From: Daphnia pulex
Lineage: Eukaryota; Arthropoda; Branchiopoda; Diplostraca; Daphniidae
Direction: 5' to 3'
Length of the DNA: 64,000 nucleotides
Assembly (NCBI RefSeq): GCF_021134715.1
Contig: NC_060022.1
Location: 253,001-317,000, forward strand
The number at the start of each line of letters is the position of its first letter. The first letter of the stretch is position 1. The notes under the pieces are model-generated. The model did no database searches, was not told the origin of the DNA, and saw only the letters and a list, made by a program, of their open reading frames with translations. Made by a program: the position numbers and the translations under genes. Positions 1 to 14,485 of this stretch are shown one piece after another.

Positions 1-366
1 GTCATCATCGGTAAATAAGATGTGTGTTATTCCTTTCGGTTTTGTATAAGTCTATGATTTCGAGGAGAGAGAAAACACACACACAGCGCAGACGTCCAAA
101 AGAAGAAGAACTCTCACTCTCTCTTTCGATCCAATCATTTTTTTCTGTTTTTATAATATCCTGACCCATCCCCAGTACCCCCCTCGTCCTTCCTCACGAC
201 CATCTGAACGCTCTCTCTCTCTCTCCGCCATCAATCGATGTCTTAATTCTCTTCTGCCAAAAAATTCTCAATCATCGACAGTGATGGTGATCGAGAGATT
301 TCCTACTCCCTCCCACACACGCACACATACAAAATTGAACGGAAAAATAAAAATTTCGGGACTTAC

Positions 367-3106
367 CGTGAGGCGCAGTGTCGACTTCATAATTGTCCTC
401 CGAATCGGAATTGGCACCACCGGATCTTAAATAAAAACCTGCTCCCTCCTTCCCTCAATAGAAGAATCACTTGGGAGGGAATGTGAACCGCGTTGAAACC
501 CAATACAGAAATGATGTACCAGGGAAAACTGTGGAGGGAATATAAGAGAGAGTTGTTGTTGTTTTAAGTGTACGACGACTGGAGGAGGACGACGATGCAA
601 CACACTAGACAGACTCGGATGGAGTGAACGTACGTCTTTGATGACCAACTGAGCTTTATACACAACCGGCGGGACGTATAGTGCGTCTATAAAAACCTAT
701 ACACCTTGGGTGCTGCTGCTGCTGTAGCGACGTCATAAGACTTATGTCTCTATGCTAGAAAGGCAGAGCTAGAGAGAGAGGGGGGATAGACATACACTGT
801 GCAGCACAGAATGCACATTGGTGCAGATCGTGTGGGCGGCTCTCTTCACTCTCTCTCTCTCTTTCTCCGGTGGATGGATAAGTCACTCCCACCAAACGAC
901 TACTGCAGCACTATCAAGCAAAGTTTCTGCTGGTTCTCTTTTTCGCCTTGGTGCTGTTTTGTTTTGCAACATTCCCAGAAGAGATGGAATGACGGGGGGA
1001 GGGGGGATATATGTCATCCCATTATGTTCTTTTGTTTGATACACACACCCGGATTTTTTCCATCCATCCAACCAAGGGCTACACCGCTAATTACAGTCTT
1101 AGATCTTTTTGTTTTTTTTTGAAGTAGGATATACTACCTTCTTCTCATCATCATCGTTGTGGCTTCTGGGTATTTTTAGGTCCTCGCCGGTTATAACTAT
1201 CAAAGAAGAATTGCAGTCTGAGTAGAAAGAAATGCGACGACAAATCCGGAAGTGTGCTGCAAAGTACTGCGCTGTTGGTTTTTTGGCTGGCGCTTGCATC
1301 CGCTTTCTGTCTCTTTATTCCGAGAGAGAGGATAGGAAGACGAACAACTTCCCACACCGTCTGAATAAAACAAGAGATTGTTAGATTTGATGACGAAGAA
1401 AAAACCAAAAAAATTCCGAGAAAATTGAAACAAAACAAATAAATATTATGATTGTCTTCCGGCTCTGATGGAAATCAACTCAAAGTCAACATCTTTTTTT
1501 ATATAAACTAAACTAAAAAACGACTGGCTACCGGCTATACAAATAAAGAAGTAAAATAAATAATAATAATCATAATTCTCGGTCACTTTTCCCTGTTGGA
1601 TTTATTTTTATTTGACCGATTTCACTTATAGGCAACTTAGATATTTTCTCTCCCCGGAGCTTTTCATTTCCTTTCTTGCATGTCATTCAGGCAGAAAAAT
1701 ATAAAAGAATCTTTTTTGACATTTTCGGTTGAAAAAAAGGGAAAAAAGATTTCTCCTCTCGTAACGTGAAAGAAAAACACGTCCGGACTCGATTCGGATG
1801 ACACATTCTTCTCCGGCGAACAAACACAATGTCTAATATTTTGTTAGGTATGTATAATACTCTCCCAAGTATAGACGCACCCAGCAGCAGCAACCATATA
1901 GGCTACACTTTAGTGTCACTCACGTCACGTTGCAACGGAGCAGTCCGTCTCCAGCACTGCAATATTATGCAAAAAAAGAGCTGCTGGTGCCTGCGGACTG
2001 TGTAACACAAGCAAGGAGACCAAACACCCGTAATAAAAAATAAATAAATCTGAATATAATGGAAATAGATTTTCCCGATACTTTTATGCGTTTTGGTGTT
2101 GCAGGGACGATATATTGGGGAGGGCTGTCACGAGCGCGCGGGGAGAAAACGAGCTCAACACGGAAAAATGATTTGTAGCAGACGACAGTCCTCCGTGATC
2201 TACTGTGTGATGTCAATACACCGAATAAGGTGAAACTCTTTTATTCTTTTTGTTGTTTTCAAGCTGGAAAAAATTTTCGATTTGGCTGTTGGCTATTCTG
2301 CCATTTTTGTGCGCGGCGGTTTTTCCTGGTATACTTTTTGCCTGGACGTTTGTTCTTCTTCATTCGGAGAATTCCAAATTTATCGTCTTTCTCTTTTCTT
2401 CGGTCGTCGCCGGTGTCTCTCGTCTTTTCTCCGTTTCCGAAGACGATAAAGACCCATAGCTACACACACACATCAGCTGTGTGTAGTATAGAGATAGTCT
2501 TCTTCACTATACGAATGTTACGTCGTCGTGTGTTGCCACTCCACCCGGTCAGAGAAATCTCCTCCCTTTCGCTCCTATATAGTATCAACCGTAAACAACG
2601 AACGTCCATCAACTACACACAACTGATGCGATTGCCGTACTATCCCAAACGGTATTCGTTTTGTCTTGTCTGTTTCTGTCTCTGCTCTTTTCTCCTTGTT
2701 GGCTGATTGGAATGCAAATTTCCACGTAACACACAGAGAGAGAGAGATTCAGATGCCGTAACAGACAACCTACCCCCTCTCTTATTTTTTTTTGCAACAC
2801 GTTTCCCATTTCGCTTTGACCATTTTTGGCCATTCAAAATCGATGCGGCGCTTTCTTCTTCTTCCATTTCTCATCGAATCGTTTGATTTTAATTTTCTTC
2901 ACCTGCGCAGTGTCGGTCACTTGACACCGTGTAGCAACCGATAATGTTGACTCACGCTGGCGTCAAGTGAGCCAATGTATTACGTCGCGCGGGATAACCG
3001 TCATTTGTTAATTCAATTTCCGTTTGGGAATTAGGCAAGAGATGTAAATTTGCGGCACTCACGACATACTCGTTGGCAAGCAGCGAACGGCGCTCGAGGC
3101 GACCAT
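367..3106 (-). CDS. 5' end of an unidentified gene, first two coding exons (continues off the left edge)
   Basis: I do not recognise this protein. The first coding exon is 3106-3063: an ATG in good context (ACAATGG), nine bases downstream of an in-frame TAA, encoding MVASSAVRCLPTSM before a GTGAGT donor. The second exon is 425-367, a short 59-base exon with a TTATTTAAG acceptor and a CACG|GTAAGT donor, encoding a Ser/Gly/Asp/Glu-rich acidic stretch (SGGANSDSEDNYEVDTAPH). The two exons join in phase: two bases plus one base make TCA, Ser. The intron between them is 2.6 kb and rich in microsatellites; bases 1-366 are the start of the next intron. A possible 5' UTR acceptor (CTGAATTCCAG) lies near 3280. 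An intermediate exon could have been missed. The exons are well supported by splice consensus and phase, but the function is unknown. Confidence 0.5.
426..3062. other. Large first intron, low-complexity rich
   Basis: Between the two exons above I see no coding signal. The stretch holds GA/CT tracts, CTG and CAG triplet runs near 710-725 and 1885, and AT-rich segments around 1440-1600. Open frames here are short, low in complexity and lack splice context. Confidence 0.4.
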
Positions 3107-5004
3107 TGTCACTGATTATATCGACGCCCTCTCATCTTTGGCTTCACACTCTTCTTTTCACTTTTCAATTCTCCCCTTTTTTCGCCTTGGAAGGCGAATC
3201 CGAATTTTCGGTTGAACCTTCGGATGATTTGACGGGCGAGCGGTTCTTCTCTCAAAAAAAGCGAAGGTCGACACTGGAATTCAGAGAAAGAGAGAGAGAA
3301 CATTTCATCGTGACCTCATTATGAAATCCATCATGAGAGCACACCACCCACGCCGCCTTGGACTTGTTTATTGCGTCGGTGGGGGCCGCGAGACCAGCGC
3401 CAAGTTCAATTGACGCTCTCCGCATCCACCGCAAATAAGAATTCCCGGACGAGGACGACTGAACCGATTTCAAACCGCCGTCCCAAAAAAAAAAAAGAAA
3501 CGAAAAAATTTGTCAATTCCTCCTCGCTCCGTGTCAGTGATTTAGAATTCCGCTGGATATATTCATCGCACGAAATTCCCATCTACGCGCGAGGCCCGGG
3601 AATGACTGGCGCAGTGATCTCTTGAACCCGTAGATTTATTCACGTTTATGTACGTGTGCGTCTCTGTATAGACACTACACAAGGCGGCAGGTAGCTGCTG
3701 TCTACAAGGTAGGAAAGAGTCGAGAGAGAGAGATAACAAAAGGGAAAAGCCAGAGCTTTTTCTCACCTGCACTTCGTGTGCGGATATATGTATGCAGCAG
3801 CGGCACAGCATATAACGGAGCGCATCACACAAATTACCCCGGCGACTACAGTGCGCGATTTCACGTTGACGGGCGATCCGCTCCCGTGTTGTTTTTGTTT
3901 TCTCTCTCTCTATCCCCTGCGTGCAACAGACAAAAGAGAGAAGAAGAAGAAGAAGAGTCTTATCAAAATAGTGTGGATAAAAACAGCGACAACAACGCAA
4001 TAGAGAGAGAGAGAGATGTACACACGGTCCGTGTTAAATTCGACTGTTAAAAAAGAACCCGGCTGAGATAAATTTCACGAAGTGGATAGAGAGGGGGGGG
4101 GGACATTTTGATTTCACGAAGGGAGAAAATGTTTGTAATACCGTGTAAGAAAAGGCGAAGACTGAAAAGAAGGCGAAGAAGAAGATTAATGACGTAGAAG
4201 TAAAAATGTGTGGAGGAAAGCGGGACCCGGCGCGTTGCGCTCTGTGTGTGTGTGCAAGTTTGCGTTCGCTCGGCCAATTATCGATGCTGGGTCTCTTCTT
4301 CTTCTTCTTCTTTCATTCCTTTTGAACATGTAATTTGCTCGTCACTCCTCGATGGGAAGAACCGACCACCCCTCCACCCATCTCTCTACTCTTTCACCAG
4401 CCCCCATCGTCGCCGACGTCGTCCTCTTTGATTTGTTCCACAAAAACATAATAACAGCCACGGGCAGAGAGAGACTGTTAATTCACGAGAAAGAAGAAAG
4501 AAAAAAGAAAATAAAATAGCTAATACAAGATTTGTTGCTGTTGTTGTCGTGTTATTATGCTGTTGTGGATGGATAAAAGCCTCGCCTGGACGGTTTTTGG
4601 ATTGTTCTCCCAGAAAAGGGGAGAAAAGAAAAGAGAGAGAAAAAGAATAACCGAAAGGTGAGAACCGCCACGGCCACGCGTTGATGGCGACCGCGATCGA
4701 ATCGCATAGCGTCGCCGATTCAGAATGTCTAAAATTACGAAACGATTGACTCACGCTCAAAACTGCGCGGTCTAATTATATTGACTTTTATTTCTTTTTC
4801 TTTTTTCTTTGCTAGTGTGCGGGGGTTTGTTTTCAAGTGCTTTCCTCTCGTTAGACACCGTCGTCCGCTCTGCCAACTAGCGTTGCAAATATTAGTTTGA
4901 AAAAACAAAATAAAACTTCAATCATTTGGTTTTTCTAAAAACGTAATACAATGAATCAGCTTTGTCTTGTTTTTGAACTAAATAAAAAACTCGACAAGTA
5001 AACT
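3107..5004. other. Upstream region of the minus-strand gene; microsatellites
   Basis: This holds the likely 5' UTR and promoter of the gene starting at 3106, then GA-rich and AAG-rich tracts (for example near 3940-3955 and 4005-4015) and a G9 run near 4095. A GTGAGT donor on the minus strand near 4750 could end a further noncoding 5' exon. No coding gene is visible. Confidence 0.3.
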
Positions 5005-5362
5005 TCAAGTAGTCTTCAACGTACTGAAGAAACCTGTTGGTAGTTCTGAGTGTTTAAGTTGCTTCACCAACGAGAACCACCATATGACTTGTTCACATGG
5101 GTGATGTTGGACAAGAATGCCTGAAATGATACCTCCATCATTTTCTTTAAAGTTTTCTCCTAATTTGGCCCATGTAGCCTCATCCTGGTCTCTGGCAAGA
5201 AAAACAGCTAGGTCTGTGTCTGCCCTACCAGCTCTTTACACTACACAATAATTCACTCAGGTTTAGAAAATTAAAGTTAAACATACCTGCCAAAATAGTA
5301 TGATGTCCATTATGAAATGCACAAATGATTTCCAATGATTTCCTAGATTTTATCTCTGATAT
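5005..5362 (-). CDS. Two-exon 3' gene fragment, unidentified protein
   Basis: I do not recognise the protein, but the structure is coherent. Exon 5362-5287 begins after an ACTAG acceptor, reads about 25 codons including CAFHNGHHTILA and ends at GCAG|GTATGT. Exon 5231-5005 begins after AAAGAG, continues in phase (A-G-R-A-D-T-D-L-A-V-F-L-A-R-D) and ends at TGA. The combined 100 residues contain WAKLGENF, ILVQHHPCEQVIWWFSLVKQ and a C-terminal GFFSTLKTT. Composition is ordinary protein, unlike the low-complexity surroundings. No start codon or further upstream exon is obvious, so it is either the last two exons of a truncated duplicate or a decayed gene. Its stop lies 1.9 kb upstream of the next gene's start codon, so it is not part of that gene. 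Confidence 0.45.
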
Positions 5363-8300
5363 CTAGTATTTTCACGTTCAAAATTTAAAAAGACAAAGAC
5401 ATCTCATCATGTGTCGTTCGCTAAATTGTCGTCTGCGATCTGGGATGGCCCTAATTTGCATTTGCCAATTGCCAGATTGCGAAATTGAGTCGAATTGAAC
5501 AAACTCAAAATTGAAAATGTCTAAAAAAACAAATATTCAATAAAAATGATTGGGAAAAAAAACTAAATAACAAAATAAAAATAAATAAATCAAATAAAAC
5601 CGGGAAATACGATAAAACTAGATATTGACAAAATCAGATTTGCAACACAAATTCTAACCAACAAGTTTTTTTCACATGTCTCTGATATTATATGGACACG
5701 AGTCCTGGCTAAAGAGCCAAATTTGAACGGTCACGCGTGAGTTCACGAGATTTTTTTCGGTTATTTAAATTATTCAATTGCGTTTACTTCAACTCTTCCT
5801 TTCAAGTGCCCCCGCTTTCTATTAAGGACGGGCCGCCGCTGTATATTGTTTGAATATTTTCTTAAACCGTCCAGACGGCATAATTTCGTTTGCATCACCA
5901 AAGTCCAGTGGCCAAGGAGTATAAAAGATCTCGGGGGGGACCTGCTATTTACACGAAAATCTGTTTAGTCTATCCCCCAAAAAAAGTTGAATAGAGTGCG
6001 TAATAATGTAATAGCTATGCTGAACTGTGCATCAGCTCATCTTCTTCCATCTTTTGTTCGACTGCACGTTTCCGTTTTTGGTTATATGGAAGACGACATA
6101 CAGACTATTTAATAATAACCGCCGAATAACGACAGCAGTGCTGATTGTCCAGAAGAAGATGAGCCGCCGAGAGAGAAGCCCAGCAGACGTATTGTCTGTA
6201 CAACTATAAAAATATAAATAATGGAGAAGAAGAAAAAAAGTTCCCCGTCTATATTTTCACTTTCACTTTTTTTCTGGCTGGTTGTTGCTGACTCTTCTTC
6301 TTCGCCTTGTACTCAAACCGTTTTGCATAACACAGACAGAGAGAGAGAGAGAGAGATAAGAGTTGTTGTGAGGGAGGCCATCAGCAAAGAGGATTTAGGT
6401 ATAATAACCAAATAAGCGCATTTTTAATTCGGGTTAATCTGCCTTGTTACATCCTATCCGCGCTGTTTTTTGTTCGTCGTCACAATTTTTTCTTGTAAAT
6501 CTCTTTAAGTGCTGCTCAAATGGCGCACGGCAGTAACAGATATCCGTAGCAAATTCCTTCGTATTTATCTCTCTCTCTCTCTCTCCGTAAATGTCTTTTA
6601 CTTGGAAGTCTAATAAATTTTTTTAAAAAAAGGCCCTCGTAATTTATTGTGTACGATATAAGAGATGCAGTTTGCTGCTGCTGCTGCCCGGAGGACACAA
6701 CATAGTCCTCATTTCCTTATCTATACGTACAGCCTTTGGTCATTTTTTGACCGATGTTTTATTCGTTTCATTCTGTTATTCGCTTTTACAGTCCAGTTAA
6801 TCGCCGCTGTATAAACACACACGTACACACATGTGTCCTGATTTCTTAAACGCAATGGCGAAGAAGAACTAGAAGCTGCTGCCTCATTCTGCTACTCCAA
6901 CTGATAAAACCAGCGCACGCAATAAATTATAGCCTACTTGTTCGTTTAAGAAGAAAAGATTACCATCCACGCGACGTGTAACAGCGCCACAGACCCTAAC
7001 ACAACCCAAAACCAAGAAGAAGAAGATGGAATATTAAAATAAAAAGGAAAGAGAGTGAGAGAGAGAGAGAGAGAGTCAAAAGGGAAAACGATTCTTCACG
7101 GGGCGGAGGAGAGAAAAGGCGAGTTTTGTATTTTTCTTTTCTTTTTGATATATTGTCGGGATTGACTGTAAACCGGCGGGAGAAACGACCGTACGTACAA
7201 ACCGAATTTTTATTTTTTTGCGCTACCATTAGACATGACTTTAGCCGGTCCCGCGCGCACCGGTTTGTTATTTGTTCGTTCACGCGGTTTGTAGTCCGCG
7301 CGCGTGAGGTGTCGGGTCCAAACGTCTCAGCACACACAACCCGAGCAAATTTTTTAAAAAAAAGCTCACACGCAGAGAGTATGAAAGCAATAATAAAACA
7401 ATCTGACGAAGGAAAAGTGCGCATCAAGCGTCACCCAAGAAATTCTCCCATTCATTATACAATGCTTGTATATAGGTGCAGTTTCAACCATAGTTGGATG
7501 GCTGGCTGGCTGGCTGCTGCCATGACGAAACAATCGGTGGGAAAAACGAACGGCTTCACGTCGTGTATGTCACCCACTTTTTTTTTTTTTTTTTAACTTT
7601 TACAGCGGGATGGGATCACCAGATTTTTGTTGGTGTGGGCAGAAAATTTTTTGGGCGCGTCGGATGACATGCCACACTTTCATCTTTTTTCCCAGTGCTG
7701 AGAATCATCGTACAGAGGTGAATACCTATGACAAAAGCCAATGGTGAGATAAGACTAGTTTCTCGACATGCCAACTGGTCCGTGCATGTATGTAGTGCAG
7801 AGACTGCTAATACCAAGACTGTCGAAAGCTGCTGACACAAGCAGAAATAAGCAAATAAGCAACAATATGTTTCGAGTCCAATATTAGACAACCAACCGTA
7901 TGGTGGCAGCCATTTTTTCATTGTCGCGGAACAAGTCCCACGGCTTATATTTTTCTTTTCTCTTCTTCAATTTTTTGGCAGAAGATTTCCATCGAATACA
8001 AAAGACTCTTCTTCTTTTTTTTTACTCTCCCTTTCTCTCTGGAAATAAAAAGGGGAGAGTCTTCTTCTACGTACTATGCTGTATAAAGAAAGATTCATCT
8101 TCTTCTTCATCTTCTTGGCGGCTTTTAATACCGCAAGCAGCTAGGCCAATGCGCATTGCAGTTTGGTTGGGGTTGTCCCTGGCACGAACATCTCCACTCG
8201 ACGCGCCCCATAGACGGCGCGCTAATCACTTGCAGCAAAAGCCACAACTGTATAGATGAGAACATATATACGTGCGTATGTACGGGTGCACAATCTAACG

Positions 8301-11300
8301 GGACCTGCGCTGCTGCTGCTGTTGCTCTTGTCCCGCTTTTCTTTTCTTACCTCTGGCTGATGATGATGATATTGTGCTGCGCACTCTAGGCTGCTGCTGC
8401 CCAATTATTGTTCATTAAGTCATCTCTTTTTCCCCTTCTCTCTCTGTCGTGTTGTCTTGGATATTTCTACAGTCGTTCGATGAGAGACCTATAGCTCCTT
8501 ACTTTCTTGTCTTGTACATTCCACGATTGCCTTTTTCGTACTGGCAGAAATGTCGCCCGTTCTCTTTTGGCGAATAAGCCATCCATCAAAAAGTGCCCAT
8601 GTCATCTGCGCCGGCATGATTGGCGGGCCAAGAGTTCACGGACGAGCGGGACACCTTACACGACAATCCTTGGACTCTTGTTATATACATGTAGAACATT
8701 TCACAAAAGAGTTGTATAGTGTGTGAGTCTCTCTTCCTTATTCTACATAGAATGTCATCCACTTTTGCGGTGAAGGTGACAAGGTCCCGTATATACCTGT
8801 GTCTAAATAAAAAGCTGATTCAACGTTTCCTTATTTCCCGCTGGAAATGCGATGCTTTCCTTTCTAAAAAAAAAGAAGCTGGCCACGATTCGACAGTAAC
8901 AGTAGTGCTAGTCAACAATAGCTATAGAGGTGCAATATGAGAGTACAGTCCCGCGTGCAGCGTGTTGATGCCATATCCGTGATGTCAAATGCCAAGAGCA
9001 GAGATCGGGAAAAGAGAAGAAGAAATAGACAACAAACACGACCGCACAAGTTCTCTGCTGTCGTTTTGGCTGATTGAGGTCGAATTGTTCGACCGGCGGG
9101 AAATAAGAAAAAATTCAAATCGGCAATAGAATTATATAGAAGAGAGTCTCTCTCTGTTATTTCTCTGTTGAAAGCTGATGGAATATGCAAGCTCGAGTGA
9201 AATGGAAAAGAAAGGAGAAGAAGAAGATGAGAGAGAAAAGACGGGGGAGGCGAATAGGTTACGTGTATTATCCTGTTGGAGGAATATATTAAATTCATGG
9301 TGCCATTGTGTTGCTGCAATATGGCGGACTTGTACATAATAGACGTATGGAAAGAAAGTGAAAGGGCCCTCCTCGCCAAACTTGTGATGACTGCTAGTCT
9401 CTTCTCTCTCTCTCGTGTGTGTAAAAACCTCTTTTTGGCTTCGACTATTGAACGACGGATCTATCGTTTCCTCAGCACTATAGGGCCGCATCGTGAGCCG
9501 CGCTAGCCAAAATAAACACAAGAGGAAAACAAAATAACATTCCAATACTATATAGCAGCCAAAAAAGAAAAGAGAGAGGATTTGTCTGATATTCGCTGGT
9601 CTTCTTTTATCTGATATGTTATATGCTACACGTGGCCTTAACATTTTTCTGCGGAACGGAGCGCGGGGACCTTAAACAATATTTCCAAGACACTTTCCAA
9701 TTCCCAGCGCCATCATCCAGCTGTGTGTGTGTGTGTGTGTGGGTATATAGTAACATATCCCCTCGAGTTCTTTCGCTAGAGGATGAGCCACACAGCCATA
9801 AAATAAAGTCAAGAAGACAAGCTCAGCCAAAAGAAACAAGGAGACAATGTGAAATCACGGTCATTTCATATGCTGGATAGTATAGTTAGACGCTATAAGG
9901 CCAAAAAAACAAAAGCCGCCCGGAGAACCTCTTCAATCCTTTCGATTTTTTAAGAAAAAGATTGTTCTGGTTACATACACACAACACTCTTTTGTAAAAA
10001 AATCAAATTAGGTCTATCCTTTTATCGAGTTTCTTATTGTCAAGGGCTTCTTTTGAGATTATGTTCGTTAGAGTATTGTTGCCAATGTCGACAACCGTCT
10101 CCAATCTGAGATAACGGCCTATACATACCTTTTAACGCCAAGGAGAACTATCTACTATGCTGCTGCTGCGGTTTTCTTTCTTTTCAGATGAGTCGTGAGA
10201 GATCTTTATCTCTATACTCCACATATAGACACCTGCTGAGACTTACCAAAGCCTTTATATACCAACAATAACAGTACTTTCGTGTAATATTTTGATTGCA
10301 TATGCGGGCTGCTGGCGAGCAGAGAAACAAGTTCTACTTGTTAGATTATTACTGTTTGTCCGCCGATTTCGTCAAGCAGCAGAAACGTTACGTTATATCT
10401 CTACGTAACAACAAACAATAAATAAGGAAAGAAAATAAAAGGGAGAAGAAGAAAACATTCACACGAAGTTACAATTACTATACACCTCAGCAATGTAAAA
10501 CATTGAATCTTTTCCGAGCTGCTGACGACTAAACTCTGAAGAAAATAAAAAAAAAGAGAAAACAGATGGGCCCTTTTTTAAAAAAGTGCATTTTGAAAAA
10601 ATTTGGGTTTGTTTGTTTTATATTTAGTGAAGCGGTGGTAAATGGCCCATCGGCCGACCTTTGGCTGGAACATGTATAAATACACGCGCGTCATTTCTCC
10701 GCCGTGTGTATAATAACAAGTGAGACTATACGCGGGGTATATAGGATATGTAGACGCCGCCTCTGTTTAGATCATTGAGGAAACCGAGACCGCAGTTGCC
10801 CCCTACACGAACAGCAGACATTCAATGATTAGCGAAAGGCGGTTGGCTCCATCTCCTTATTCTATAATTCGCTGGAAGAACTGAAGAAGAAAGGCGAAAA
10901 TCGTATTTTTGGGTGTCGGTCGTCATCGGTTACAACGCCAAAACCTTGTCTCATTAGTATGCCACTCTCATCTTTTTGAACCGATGGAAGATATATACTC
11001 AATTGGTGAAATTCAATACGTGACGTCACAGCGGCTTGGGTCAAAAATAAACGCGCGGCGCGTTCTCTGTGATGCAGATTCTAATTTTCTGTCTGTCTGT
11101 TGTTGTTGTTTGCTGGCCCATGCACGATTTTCTTCAGCAGAGGCGACTCAAATGGTGAAATCACTGGCGAAAGTAAAAAAAAGCAGCAACGTACAGTTTG
11201 TTTTTTTGGGCGCGGGAGATAATCTCGGCCGGGGTTGGGTGCTATAGCTGCTCAAGCGTGTGTCTATTATTTCTTTTGAGCTCTATGTAACGTCTTTTGT

Positions 11301-14300
11301 TGCTTCATTATATAACGACGGGTTTGTGTAGCATATCGCCCAACAGCATCAACTCGAGATTTATGGTGGCGCTCGTTTGGCAACAAACGAGCTGGTCACG
11401 TCTATACGATGCGGACGTTTTATAATAAGAACAAACATTTTTTTTTCCTTCTTCTTTTGGGAGGGAAACATTATCATCATTATTTTGGGTTTTTTTTTTG
11501 GTTTTTGACCGAAACGTTTTTGCGGACGAGCGCATCAGCAGAACGCGCAGTAGACGAGAGTCCAGCAGCAGGGATTTTTCGGTTGGAGTCGTAATGATTT
11601 TAATTGTTATTTTCTACCTAGCCAGTCGAGCGTGGGTAAGATAATAGAGTCCGACTCCCACATTCGACAGTTTTGCATTGGTTTGAATGGGTGTAGTCGT
11701 CAAAATAATTTTTTAAAACATTTACCAACTCGAAAAAAAAAAGAAGATTTCACGGTTGATAATTCACGTACTATACAACGACCAGTAGCTTTAAACCAAA
11801 GGAAAGAAAAAAGGAAAATTTTAATGCTGGGACAGTAGGAGCGGGCAACATGACACCGGCGTTATGCGATACGGTAGACGGACCTCTTTTGGGAAGAAAG
11901 AAAGAAATCGAAAGTGTTTTCAAACAATTCAATCCCACAATTCGCAGGTTGTTCTATCCTTTTATTTTCCCCCGTTGTATTATTTTTCACGGACAATATT
12001 GTTGAACGAAAGAAGGTATCCGTGAGCTCGAGTCGAGCAATACAACAGTGAAAGGAAGAGGGTGGCTCGTAAAATAGATGAACAAGTTGGCAAAGAGAGG
12101 CCTATATAGTATAATCAGTAGCATATCGTGTGACCGCCAACGAACATTGCCGGATGTCGTGTTGGACATACATTGCGGGAATATAGTACGGCATCTCTAC
12201 TATGATTGCATATAGAGCCGCCGCGTTGTCTCCCGCTGGTCTTCTCGCCATTTAGAAACACGACAGATACGACCCATTGTATGAGGAGCGAAAAAGAAAC
12301 AAATAAAACAAAACCCAAAAAAAGTATAGAGGCAACAACAGGTGATGTTATATGGCGATATTATAGAAAGGGTCAGTCCGCGTGTGCTGGCTGCGTTCGA
12401 GAAAAAAAAGCGCCTTTCACGCCGCGAGAGTTGCGTAATGCTCAATAGGTAATATTAGAAAGAGAGAATGGACGAAAGTTGTTTTTTGGATCGATGAAGA
12501 CGACCGAAAAGTCAGGACTCTCATCAGCATTAAAAAAAAATAACCAAATTCTTTTTCTCTCCTTTTTTTAAATAAAATTTTTATGGGCAGATGCCGGCCG
12601 GCCGGTCGCGGTCCTTTTTCTTTTCTCTATACGTGTGTGTGTACATGATGGGGCATTCACGATGACTCTCGCCTAGCTAATACTTGGAAATAACATCAAG
12701 AGAGAGAGAGAGAGAAAAAAAGGAACGTCTGCTGCTGTTGGCTGAGACCTTGACACAACCCACGCCCCACTTACATTCGTGAGCTGCAACTATACACCAG
12801 CGTGTTGTTGTGCGTACAGACCATCCCGAGAGAGATGGACAGATGGATGGATGATTCCCATCGATGCCGGGCATACACACACAGAGAGAGCTGGCGTCGG
12901 TTAGTAACGGAATTTCTTCATAACACAGCAGCAGCAGCAGCAGCAGCAGAGTCTATACTTATAATATAGGCTAGTAGGTTCTACGCGACCCGCCGCAGAG
13001 TGCTGGCCCAACACACCGGCGGTTGCCAAACAAACACACACACAATGGTTTTGCATATTCAATATAGCGGAGAAGACGAAGAAGAAAACAAACATGCTCT
13101 TCTAGCGAGAGACATTCAGCAAGAAATTTAACATTTAATTTTTTAGAAAACGTCCTTGTCCTCTGTGTGTGTATGCTGTGTGAAAGAGACGCGTGTCTAC
13201 ATAAATAATACACCTGGGGTATAGGAGTAGTAGTATAGGCCATCTCTGCCCTGCAGGCTGATGCCTGCGCGTATAAGCATTTGATGAAGAAAAAAAAACG
13301 GGACTCGCAATAATAAAACTGGAACGCGCATCACGTTCCCATGCATTCAAAAACATTTTTCTACATATATCTGCGCGTCAAGTGTATACTTAGCTTATTA
13401 CGGTATAAATATCGGCTTTCATTCAATCTAGGCCAAGAGAAGGTGTCAAGTCAACAGAGCCCTAATGAGTGTTGTGTGTGTGTGACCGCGCTCAAGTCGT
13501 ATGGAAAAGACCAACCAAACACACACACAAACGAATAGAAGGAATCCGCTTGTAGATAATAAATTCTCTTCTGAAAAGTCAAGATAGGTAAACACACATA
13601 CACACACACACAATAGCATCAGCAGCTGAAGCTTGAGCAAGAGAGGGGCGCCATCAAATGCACCCAACAGCAGCGGGAGCGCTTTTTCTCTTCTTCTTCT
13701 TCTTTTTTCGTGAATGGAAATTTATGACATCCTTTATGCGTCTCTGCGGGTTTTCGGCATATCATCATCATCATGTGTACAAGCTTATATATATATATAC
13801 GCTTGGCTAATACTAATAGTACACTGAACTGTGTATAATATTTTCGTTAGAAATCATTTGGCTCTTGCAGTTATTACTTGTGCCAAAAGCGCAATTAGAC
13901 CGGTATATTTTAGCCGACGAACGCGCAGAAAATTGAATTTCCCTGGCCACAATCCGGTAGCTTTCAAATGTCAAATTTAAAAAACGGCTATGGTGGGGAT
14001 TAATAGATTACCACGACACTTTAGCCAATCTGAAAAGTCGACCCTTGTATAGTCTACAGATGGAATTATACAGATAGAGCTCAAAAGATTTTATGCTGGG
14101 GGTGGTGATAACTGATAAGAATGTTTCAATGGAGAATTTTCTCCATTGTTCTCTGGCCACCAGAAGATAACCGCGAGGGATAATAATGGCGCGATATGTC
14201 ACTCAAATCAAAATCGTGTTTGAGATTATCCAACAGGATTGACCATCCGTCGCCATCATTATCCAAGGCGGAATTTCTCATACTATTTGTTGTTATTAGG

Positions 14301-14445
14301 TCCGATGACACGAAATTATTTGACATAGAAAATGGGAAAGCGTTTTCTCGGGTGAATAAATCGTTTCCATTGCATCATCCCCTTATTTCTCGTCACCGGA
14401 CGCTATATATAATGAATGATTTACGGCATATCCCCGCGCGCATAC

Positions 14446-14485
14446 TATATAAACATATGCATCAATGTGAGGGAGAGACAGTCAG
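14446..14485 (+). promoter_or_regulatory. Orphan core-promoter-like TATA plus initiator
   Basis: TATATAAA at 14446 is followed about 34 bases later by ACAGTCAG, close to the arthropod initiator (TCAGT) and at the right spacing. No coding sequence was found just downstream, so this may serve a noncoding transcript or be chance. Confidence 0.22.

Noticed and set aside
799-1122. Overlapping open frames of about 70-110 codons in the left gene desert
   Set aside because: Low-complexity composition, no splice or promoter context, and location inside an intron of a supported gene.
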